Below, one piece after another: positions 1 through 5,208 of a stretch of DNA of 7,096 bases. The DNA is from Actinomycetes bacterium (GTDB lineage Bacteria; Actinomycetota; Actinomycetes; Mycobacteriales; Micromonosporaceae). The DNA lies in contig JAEZGP010000734.1 in the NCBI GenBank assembly GCA_023437285.1, positions 1 through 7,096 of the forward strand. Reading direction: 5' to 3'. How positions within the stretch are numbered: the stretch's first letter is position 1; every line of letters starts with the position of its first letter. The notes under the pieces were generated by a model. That model was given only the letters and a program-made list of their open reading frames with translations. It made no database searches and was not told the DNA's origin. A program made the position numbers and the translations under genes.

Positions 1-560
1 GCCGTGCGCAGCTCGTCGCCGAAGACGAGCAGGGCCGCGCGCGGCGCCGGCCGTACGGGCAGGGTGTCGTAGCCGCACGCGGCGGCCAGGCCGATCACGG
101 CCGGGGTGACCGGGATGCCGGCGGGCAGCAGCTCGTCGCCCCGGTGAGCCTCGTCGCCGGGCTCGCGCCACTCCGGGACCGACCGCGGCGTGCCGCTGAC
201 CAGGTCGCCGTCGACGGACGACTCCTCGACGCGCAGGATCTGCTCGGTGCCGGCGGGCACCATCGCCCCGGTGGCGATCTCGACGGCCGTGCCGTCGGCG
301 ATCGGACCGGCCGTGCTGCCGGCCAGCACGCGGCCGCTCAGGCGCCAGGGACCGGCGCCGCGCAGCGCGTAACCGTCCACACTGGACGTCGGGAACGCCG
401 GCAGGTCCGTGAGGCTGACCAGCGGCTCGGCGAGGGTGAGCCCGTCGCACTCGGCGATCGGCAGGCGCACCGGCGCGGCCGCCGCCGCCCGGCCGGCTGC
501 GTGCACCGCGGCCACCGCCTCGTGCCACGCGATCGGTGCCCCGTCACCCACGCCCGTCAC
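1..560 (-). CDS. moeA: Molybdopterin molybdotransferase MoeA, C-terminal part cut by window edge
   Basis: MoeA inserts molybdate into adenylylated molybdopterin, the last common step of Mo-cofactor synthesis in the cytoplasm. I read this frame by hand on the minus strand; 186 codons lie in the window and the rest is beyond base 1. Seen from the GTG at 560: a helix with WHEAV near residues 12-16, the MoeA signature SSVDGYALRG at 59-68 (usually SAMDGYA), EIATGAMVPAGTE at 94-106, a GDE..RGDELLPAG segment at 135-148 and the start of the MPT-binding domain, RAALLVFGDEL, at 174-184. The usual (S/T)G(D/N)EL reads FGDEL here, so it is a divergent member. The GTG at 560 has AGAGG six bases upstream; in-frame GTGs at 581 and 551 are alternatives. 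It is last in a moaC-moaB-moeA order. The family call is firm; which MoeA paralogue it is remains open. Confidence 0.9.
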   Translation of the reverse strand, partial: MTGVGDGAPIAWHEAVAAVHAAGRAAAAAPVRLPIAECDGLTLAEPLVSLTDLPAFPTSSVDGYALRGAGPWRLSGRVLAGSTAGPIADGTAVEIATGAMVPAGTEQILRVEESSVDGDLVSGTPRSVPEWREPGDEAHRGDELLPAGIPVTPAVIGLAAACGYDTLPVRPAPRAALLVFGDELRT

Positions 561-585
561 CTTCCACCTCTGCTCGCCCACCGCG

Positions 586-591
586 ACCCTA
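586..591 (-). promoter_or_regulatory. Possible -10 element upstream of moeA
   Basis: TAGGGT on the minus strand fits the actinobacterial TANNNT -10 pattern. It would start a transcript near base 579, giving a leader of about 19 bases that contains the AGAGG ribosome site (567-571) before the GTG at 560. No good -35 is visible (GGGACG at 18 bases is weak). It would give moeA its own promoter in the 68-base gap after moaB. It would also make the in-frame GTG at 581 unlikely as start for this transcript. Confidence 0.3.
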
Positions 592-628
592 CCGCCTGGG
601 TCGGACAGTCGTCCCCGGCCCGTACAGG

Positions 629-1105
629 CTAGGCCCGGTGGTCGCCGCCGCGGAGCTGGTCGACGGCGTGCTGCAGGATCGGCGTCAGGACCGCCAGGCC
701 GTCGCGCGCGCCGCCGACGGACCCGGGCAGGTTCACGATGAGCGTCGTGCCGGCCACGCCGGCCAGGCCACGGGACAGGGCCGACGCCGGCACCCGGTCG
801 CGGGAGTAGGCGCGGATCGCCTCCGCGATGCCGGGCACCTCGTAGTCGAGCACCGCCCGGGTCACGTCGGGCGTACGGTCGGTGGGCGTGATGCCCGTAC
901 CGCCGCTGGTGAGCACGACGTCGTACCCGGCCGCGACGGCGTCGCGCAGGGCGTCGCCGACCGGGGCGCCGTCCTGCACGATCACCGGGTCGCCGACCTC
1001 GAAGCCCAGCTGTCGAAGGCCGCTGACCAGCACCGGGCCGCTCGAGTCGGCGTAGACGCCGGCCCAGGCGCGGTTCGACGCCACAATCACCTGTGCCCGC
1101 ATCAT
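629..1105 (-). CDS. moaB: MogA/MoaB-family molybdenum cofactor protein (molybdopterin adenylyltransferase type)
   Basis: Proteins of this family bind molybdopterin; the MogA type adenylylates it using ATP to make the substrate for MoeA. The product has 158 residues, a normal length for the family. Seen: an N-terminal beta strand RAQVIVASNRAW (3-14), the core signature TSGGTGITPTDRT at 66-78 with the GGTG turn and the Asp of PTD, the helix EVPGIAEAIR (89-98), and the C-terminal LPGS...DGL segment (126-137). The frame stays open upstream to 1354, but family homology begins at MMRAQ, and the ATG at 1105 overlaps the moaC stop as ATGA, so I place the start there (the ATG at 1102 is equally possible). 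Upstream SD-like sequence is weak, which suits translational coupling to moaC. MoaB versus MogA naming cannot be settled by sequence reading alone. Confidence 0.92.
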   Translation of the reverse strand: MMRAQVIVASNRAWAGVYADSSGPVLVSGLRQLGFEVGDPVIVQDGAPVGDALRDAVAAGYDVVLTSGGTGITPTDRTPDVTRAVLDYEVPGIAEAIRAYSRDRVPASALSRGLAGVAGTTLIVNLPGSVGGARDGLAVLTPILQHAVDQLRGGDHRA

Positions 1106-1578
1106 CGCTCGTTTCGTTCCCACCGGCCGGTCTTGCCCCCCTCCTTCAGCAACACCCGGACCGCCTCGATGGACGCGGCCGGGTCCACCGCCTTCACCAT
1201 GTCGATGACGGCCAGGCCCGCGGTCGCCACGGCCGTGAGGGCCTCCATCTCCACGCCCGTACGGTCCGCGGTGCGTACGGTCGCCTCGATGTCGACCGCG
1301 TCGTCGCGCAGGGTCAGCTCGACGGTGACGCCGTGCAGGGCGATCGGGTGACACAGCGGGATCAGGTCGGGGGTGCGCTTGGCGCCCATGATGCCGGCGA
1401 GGCGGGCCACCCCGAGCGCGTCGCCCTTCGGCAGCGCCTCGCGGCGCAGCAGACCGATGACCTCGGGCGTGGTCCGCACGGTACCGGCGGCGACGGCCCG
1501 CCGGACAGTGACGTCCTTCGCGGTGACGTCCACCATGCGGGCGGCGCCGGAGGCGTCGACGTGGGTCAGTTCGCTCAC
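1102..1578 (-). CDS. moaC: Cyclic pyranopterin monophosphate synthase MoaC
   Basis: MoaC converts the 3',8-cyclo-GTP intermediate made by MoaA into cyclic pyranopterin monophosphate. From the GTG at 1578 the product has 158 residues, close to the usual 157-161. Seen in order: SELTHVDASGAARMVDVTAK (2-21), LPKGD (49-53), the LCHPI motif with His77 (75-79), GVEMEALTAV (108-117), and DMVKAVD at 126-132, whose Asp126 and Lys129 correspond to the E. coli catalytic Asp128 and Lys131, then GGKTGRW (147-153). The frame extends 21 codons further upstream to 1641, but that part has no MoaC similarity. No ribosome site precedes the GTG; instead TACCCT sits six bases before it, which suggests a leaderless transcript. 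It is the first gene of the minus-strand Mo-cofactor operon and overlaps moaB by four bases. moaA is not in the window. Confidence 0.95.
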   Translation of the reverse strand: MSELTHVDASGAARMVDVTAKDVTVRRAVAAGTVRTTPEVIGLLRREALPKGDALGVARLAGIMGAKRTPDLIPLCHPIALHGVTVELTLRDDAVDIEATVRTADRTGVEMEALTAVATAGLAVIDMVKAVDPAASIEAVRVLLKEGGKTGRWERNER

Positions 1579-1584
1579 GGCCAG

Positions 1585-1590
1585 AGGGTA
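1585..1590 (-). promoter_or_regulatory. Candidate -10 element for a leaderless moaC transcript
   Basis: TACCCT on the minus strand fits TANNNT and is followed by exactly six bases (CTGGCC) and then the GTG at 1578. That spacing would put the transcription start on the first base of the start codon. The lack of any Shine-Dalgarno sequence there agrees. I see no convincing -35 at 16-19 bases. Leaderless genes of this layout are common in actinobacteria. Confidence 0.45.
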
Positions 1591-1658
1591 CGCCCGTGGG
1601 TTGTCCCGGTGGGTGACGGCCCGCGGACTCTCGGGGACCACGCGAGCGTGCGGGCCGC

Positions 1659-1664
1659 TAGGGT
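1659..1664 (+). promoter_or_regulatory. Candidate -10 element for the chaperone-like gene
   Basis: TAGGGT matches TANNNT in the 111-base gap between the divergent moaC and chaperone-like genes. It would start RNA near 1671, leaving a leader of about 19 bases with GGAGGG at 1681-1686 before the ATG at 1690. A weak -35-like GGGACC lies at 1634-1639, with 19-base spacing. The same hexamer occurs before moeA. Confidence 0.35.
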
Positions 1665-1689
1665 GAGGGCCTCAAAAATGGGAGGGACG

Positions 1690-2745
1690 ATGAGCGACGA
1701 GGCACCGAGCAAGCCACCCGAGGCGACCTTCGTCGATGACCCGGCCGAGATGGACCTCGGCGCGAAGGTCACCGAGGCCTGGCAGGACTTCCGTCGGTCC
1801 CTCGCGTCCGCCCTGGTCACGCTGCCGGAGGGCGGGGAGGTCGAGCTGACGCTCGACCCGTCCGCGGCCGGCATCGGTGAGGCGCTGTTCGGCGTGACCG
1901 TGCACGCGATGGGCGACGGGACCGTCCGGGCGTTCGCCGTGGGCAACCCCTCCCTGCCGCCCGAGCACCGGCTCGGCCGCGCCGCAGTCGGTGAGCTGGT
2001 GGCGCTGGGCTGGTCGCCGCCCGGCGTGGTGAACGGCGACCACCGGTTCGGCCTGCAGCAACCGGTCGGTGACGGTACGCGGCTGGCCGCCATGATCACC
2101 CGTACGCTGCGCGACGTGTACGGCACGCCGCACCCGGCGTTCCTCGTCTACACCGTCAACCCCGACGAGCTGCGTGAGGCGTTCCCGGCCCTAGCGGCGG
2201 CGCGGCCGCAGCCGCCCGGCGGCGACCCGAGCTTCGGCGACCATGTCGACCTGTCGACGCTGAGCCTGCCCGAGCAGGTCAGCACGGTCATCGGCGCCAT
2301 GATGAACACCGCGCCGGAGAGCCTGCCCATCGACCGCGACGGCGACATCGGCATCCGCTCCGGTTCAGCGATGGTGTTCGTACGCGTCCGCGACAACCCG
2401 CCGCTGGTCGACGTCTTCTCGCCCGTACTGACCGACGTCACGCCCAGCGAGCAGTTGCACGTGCGGCTCGCCGAGCTGACCCACCGCATGCCGATCGGGC
2501 GGCTCTACTGCATCGGTGACACCGTGTGGGCGTCGGTGCCGGTGTTCGGCCGGGACTTTCAGGCCACCCACCTCATGCTGGCCGTCCAGGTGATGACCGG
2601 GCTCGCCGACGAACTCGACGACCGGTTGCACGGCGAGTTCGGCGGCAAGCGCTTCTTCGCCGATCCGACGGGTGAGGCCGGTGGGGCGTCCGACCCGCCG
2701 CCGAACGACGAGCCGGACGACCGCCACACGGGCATGTACCTCTAG
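1690..2745 (+). CDS. Two-domain T3SS-chaperone/YbjN-like protein, function unknown
   Basis: A 351-residue cytoplasmic protein with no signal peptide or membrane segment. An acidic lead (1-30) is followed by an alpha/beta domain (about 31-156, from WQDFRRSLASAL to AFLVYTV), a Pro-rich linker, a second alpha/beta domain (about 191-323, from LSLPEQVSTVIG to KRFF) and a polar, acidic, Pro-rich tail (325-351) that is probably disordered. The second domain has the YbjN/CesT look: an N-terminal helix, then an antiparallel sheet (GDIGIRSGSAMVFVRV, LVDVFSPVLTDV), a helix over LHVRLAELTHRM, strands around GRLYCIGDTVWASVPV, and a C-terminal helix FQATHLMLAVQVMTGLADEL. Such proteins in actinobacteria are annotated as peptide-binding chaperone-like, but no client is evident here. 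The start at 1690 has GGAGGG just upstream, though only 3 bases away; an in-frame ATG at 1678 is possible. The open frame further upstream to 1093 is antisense to moaC and is not counted. Fold assignment is from memory of the family and is moderate. Confidence 0.85.
   Translation: MSDEAPSKPPEATFVDDPAEMDLGAKVTEAWQDFRRSLASALVTLPEGGEVELTLDPSAAGIGEALFGVTVHAMGDGTVRAFAVGNPSLPPEHRLGRAAVGELVALGWSPPGVVNGDHRFGLQQPVGDGTRLAAMITRTLRDVYGTPHPAFLVYTVNPDELREAFPALAAARPQPPGGDPSFGDHVDLSTLSLPEQVSTVIGAMMNTAPESLPIDRDGDIGIRSGSAMVFVRVRDNPPLVDVFSPVLTDVTPSEQLHVRLAELTHRMPIGRLYCIGDTVWASVPVFGRDFQATHLMLAVQVMTGLADELDDRLHGEFGGKRFFADPTGEAGGASDPPPNDEPDDRHTGMYL
2742..2745. other. Interlocked stop codons of two convergent genes
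   Basis: The palindrome CTAG contains the TAG of the plus-strand chaperone-like gene (2743-2745) and, read on the other strand, the TAG of the minus-strand lipoprotein gene (2744-2742). No space is left for an intergenic terminator, so each transcript must read into the antisense of the other unless it stops inside coding sequence. Confidence 0.9.
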
Positions 2746-4673
2746 TCGTAGGGCAGCCACGCCCGCCGGGCGAGCGTGTCGAGGTCGTTGGCCTGCACCC
2801 CGACCTGCGACACCGTCCACAAGACCCCGTCGACGACCAGGGACCGCGTGATCTGCGCGCGTACCGGGTGGTTGAGGGAACCGACGGTGCGCAGGTCGCC
2901 GCCCGCCACCCGCAGCACGACGGCGCTCGCGCCGGGCGGGCCGGCGGCGCGCGCGTAGTTGTAGGTGGGTACCACGACCGTGCCGTCGGCCGGCCAGTAG
3001 AGGAACGCGTGCGGGTCGTGCTCGGCGTCGGAGTAGAAGTCGGTGATGGTCAGCCGGGACACCCGGCGCGGCTTGCCGAGGTCGCTGACGTCGAAGACGG
3101 CGACCTGCGTGCCGCGCGTGCGACCGTCGCGGACGTCCTGGCCGACGCCGAGCAGCCGGGTCGCGTCGAGCGGGTGCAGGTAGGCCGAGTAGCCGTCGAC
3201 CTTCAGCTCACCGCGCACCACCGGCCTCGCCGGGTCCGACAGGTCCACTGTGTACAGGGGGTCGACCTGCCGGAACGTCACCACGTAGCCGATCGGGCCG
3301 GCGAAGCGTACGCCGAAGATGCGCTCCCCCTTGCCGAGCCCGCCGACGTGGCCGACCTGCTTGAGCTGCCCGTCGGCCAGGCGCAGGGCGTACACGGCCG
3401 ACTCGGTGCGCGGCGCGTCGTCGCGGGGCGCCCACGGTTCGCCCGTGGTCGTGGCCACCCGCAGCGTGCCGTCCCATTCCGAGAGCGCGTACTGGTTGAG
3501 CAGGTGACCCGGCACGCGGCCGCCGCCGGAGTACACGGGAACGGCGCCGGAGGTGTCGAAGCGGTAGACCGTCGTGGCCGGCTTGGCCGGCGTCGCGCCG
3601 CCGGTGCGCACGTTCGCGTCCATGAGCCGCCACCGCTCGTCGGTGGCCACGTACAGGCTGGTCGCGGTGCCGTACACCGTGTGGCCGTCGGCGACGAGGG
3701 TGAGCGGATCGCCGCGGTCCAGGCCGTCCGCGGCCAGGTCAAGGCTCGCGAGGGTCAGCGTCTGCAACCCCGAGTACGCCTCCGGCAGGCGCATCTCGTC
3801 GCACTCGACGTGCCCGCTCTCGACACGGTCGCCGGTGACGATCTCGTACCGGGGCAGCCACCGCTCGATCGGCGCGCGGTCGACGAGTTTGCGCAGGTCG
3901 GCGAGGCGCTCGGCCTCGGTCTGCCCGTCGCGCCACGGTACGTCCAAGCGCGGGCTGCCGCGTACCACCAGGCGGGCCGTGGTGCCGACCTGGCGCGCGT
4001 CGACCAGCTCCCCCTCGACGCGGTACGAGCTGACCAACCGCGGGTTGCCCGTCAGGTCGACGAGCAGGGCCCGGACCGTGCCGGACGGCGGGGCCTGCGC
4101 GAGGTCCCGCCCGGCCGCCGAGCCTAGGCCGGTGCCGGCGGTCAGGACGAGCGCGCGGTCGCCGGCCAGCAGCAGGTTCGCGGGTTGCCACCGCATCATC
4201 TCGGGCTCGGGGGCGGTGGTCGCCACGCCCGGCAGGCGGGCGAGGTCCAGCGTGCCGGTGACGCGCCGCGACGCCGGGTCGACGACGCGCAGGACGCCCT
4301 GGCTGACGGTGACGATGCGCCGCCCGTCCGTCTTGACGGTGTCGGGCTCCTCGACGCCGGCCTCGTGGTTGTTCGTGCCCGAGTACCCGGCCGAGCCGTC
4401 GCCGGTCGGCGCCTTCGCGGCGTCGTCGCGGGCCATGTTCTCCGCGGCGCCGTCCATCGGCAGGGGACGGATGAGCCGGCCGGCCTGGACCGAGGCCTTG
4501 GCCGCCGCGCGTACCTGGTCGAGCAGTGGTGCGCAGCTGTCGAAGGCGACGAGCTGGTACGGCCCGGCCGGGGCGACCTTGGGTGCGTCGAGCGGACCGG
4601 GGCCGGTGCAGCCGGCCAGCGTTACGGCGAGAGCGGTCAGGACCAGCCCGACGCGGCGGGGGGTGGGCGTCAT
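2742..4673 (-). CDS. Secreted lipoprotein with C-terminal beta-propeller domain
   Basis: The 643-residue product begins with a lipoprotein signal: Arg6-Arg7, a hydrophobic stretch (8-20) and a lipobox LAGC at 19-22, so Cys22 should be lipidated and the protein anchored outside the membrane. The rest matches the beta-propeller secreted family (Pfam Beta_propel type). Seen: FDSCAPLL (44-51), EEPDTVKTDG (108-117), VECDEMRLP (289-297), ERIFGVRFAGPIGYVVTFRQ (450-469), DPLYTVDLSDPARPVV (471-486), GYSAYLHPLD (494-503) and EHDPHAFLYWP (551-561). Cys47 and Cys291 are the only other cysteines and may form a disulfide. The family is widespread in archaea and bacteria; no enzymatic activity is established for it to my knowledge. 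The start ATG has no clear ribosome site but gives the proper Arg-containing n-region. The Lrp-type regulator gene lies 35 bases upstream in the same direction, so read-through from it is possible. Confidence 0.92.
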   Translation of the reverse strand: MTPTPRRVGLVLTALAVTLAGCTGPGPLDAPKVAPAGPYQLVAFDSCAPLLDQVRAAAKASVQAGRLIRPLPMDGAAENMARDDAAKAPTGDGSAGYSGTNNHEAGVEEPDTVKTDGRRIVTVSQGVLRVVDPASRRVTGTLDLARLPGVATTAPEPEMMRWQPANLLLAGDRALVLTAGTGLGSAAGRDLAQAPPSGTVRALLVDLTGNPRLVSSYRVEGELVDARQVGTTARLVVRGSPRLDVPWRDGQTEAERLADLRKLVDRAPIERWLPRYEIVTGDRVESGHVECDEMRLPEAYSGLQTLTLASLDLAADGLDRGDPLTLVADGHTVYGTATSLYVATDERWRLMDANVRTGGATPAKPATTVYRFDTSGAVPVYSGGGRVPGHLLNQYALSEWDGTLRVATTTGEPWAPRDDAPRTESAVYALRLADGQLKQVGHVGGLGKGERIFGVRFAGPIGYVVTFRQVDPLYTVDLSDPARPVVRGELKVDGYSAYLHPLDATRLLGVGQDVRDGRTRGTQVAVFDVSDLGKPRRVSRLTITDFYSDAEHDPHAFLYWPADGTVVVPTYNYARAAGPPGASAVVLRVAGGDLRTVGSLNHPVRAQITRSLVVDGVLWTVSQVGVQANDLDTLARRAWLPYD

Positions 4674-4708
4674 GGCCGGTTCGACGCTCGACCCGGACGC
4701 AGGGTTCC

Positions 4709-5134
4709 TCAGTCCGTCAACCGGGACAAGACGATCATGCTGCGGGTGGAGGTGACGAACGGCTCGGCGCGCAGCCGCTCCAGGGCCTGCTCCAGGCTGG
4801 CGATGTCGGCGGCGCGCAGGTGCACCAGCGCGTCGGCCTCGCCGGACACGGTGAACGCGCCGACCACCTCGGGGTGGCGGCGGGTGGCGGTGGCCAGCTG
4901 GGTGGGCGTGGTCCGGCCGGTGCAGAACAGCTCCACGAACGCCTCGGTCGTACGCCCGATCGCGGCCGGGTCGACGGTGGCCGTGAACCCCTTGATCACG
5001 CCGCTGGCGCGCAGCCGGTCGACGCGCCGCTTCACGGCCGGGGCCGACAGGGACACCTGCTGCCCGATCTCGGCAAACGAAGCGCGCGCGTCGGCCGTGA
5101 GAGCCGCAATGATTCGCCGGTCGGTCTCGTCCAT
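4709..5134 (-). CDS. Lrp/AsnC-family transcriptional regulator
   Basis: A 141-residue DNA-binding regulator of the feast/famine family, which responds to amino acids. From the ATG at 5134: MDETDRRIIAALTADAR (1-17), a winged helix-turn-helix (18-56: ASFAEIGQQVSLSAPAVKRRVDRL, then GVIKGFTATVDP), and the ligand-binding RAM domain (about 63-137) with the typical GEADALVHLRA turn at 98-108. Length is usual for the family. Start choice is uncertain: GAGAGG at 5153-5148 lies 13 bases before the ATG but 7 bases before an in-frame TTG at 5140, which would add two residues. The gene is divergent from a DDAH/arginine-hydrolase-like gene with a 74-base gap, the classic position for a local regulator, so I infer control of that gene, probably with arginine or a product as effector, plus autoregulation. 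Confidence 0.93.
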   Translation of the reverse strand: MDETDRRIIAALTADARASFAEIGQQVSLSAPAVKRRVDRLRASGVIKGFTATVDPAAIGRTTEAFVELFCTGRTTPTQLATATRRHPEVVGAFTVSGEADALVHLRAADIASLEQALERLRAEPFVTSTRSMIVLSRLTD

Positions 5135-5147
5135 GCGCAACGGATCA

Positions 5148-5153
5148 CCTCTC
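5148..5153 (-). promoter_or_regulatory. Ribosome binding site deciding between TTG and ATG starts of the Lrp-type gene
   Basis: GAGAGG on the minus strand is the only good Shine-Dalgarno match before this gene. It is 7 bases from the TTG at 5140 and 13 bases from the ATG at 5134. Spacing favours the TTG; family alignment (proteins usually begin close to MD..D) fits either. Confidence 0.5.
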
Positions 5154-5160
5154 AGTGGCA

Positions 5161-5180
5161 ATGAAAGCGCCTGTTTCGAT
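5161..5180. promoter_or_regulatory. Possible Lrp-type operator between divergent genes
   Basis: This 20-base stretch carries GAAA (5163-5166) and TTTC (5174-5177) as inverted half-sites around a 7-base centre. It is relatively AT-rich compared with its surroundings and lies inside the 74-base divergent gap. Lrp/AsnC proteins bind degenerate, AT-rich imperfect palindromes of about 13-15 bases. The match is short, so this is only a candidate. Confidence 0.25.
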
Positions 5181-5190
5181 CGTCGGGTAG

Positions 5191-5200
5191 ACCTTAGCCT
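5191..5200. promoter_or_regulatory. Overlapping divergent -10-like hexamers
   Basis: On the plus strand TAGCCT (5195-5200) fits TANNNT and ends eight bases before the ATG at 5209, with no ribosome site between, so a leaderless or near-leaderless transcript of the arginine-hydrolase-like gene is plausible. On the minus strand TAAGGT (5196-5191) also fits and would give the Lrp-type gene a leader of about 50 bases. No good -35 is visible for either. If both are used, RNA polymerase could not occupy them together. Confidence 0.3.
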
Positions 5201-5208
5201 TGGTCTTC

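Noticed and set aside
1106..1354. N-terminal extension of the moaB frame to a 241-residue protein
   Set aside because: The extra 83 residues are Arg/Gly/His-rich shadow of moaC coding sequence; family homology begins at the ATG overlapping the moaC stop.
1093..1689. Upstream extension of the plus-strand chaperone-like reading frame (nearly 200 codons)
   Set aside because: It is antisense to moaC, has low-complexity Gly/His/Arg-rich composition, and a ribosome site with ATG at 1690 starts the family-like protein.
2868..4127. 419-codon plus-strand open frame opposite the lipoprotein gene
   Set aside because: Its composition is a shadow of the GC-rich minus-strand gene (Arg, Val, Gly, Ala runs) with no recognisable motifs; the minus frame has a signal peptide and family signatures.
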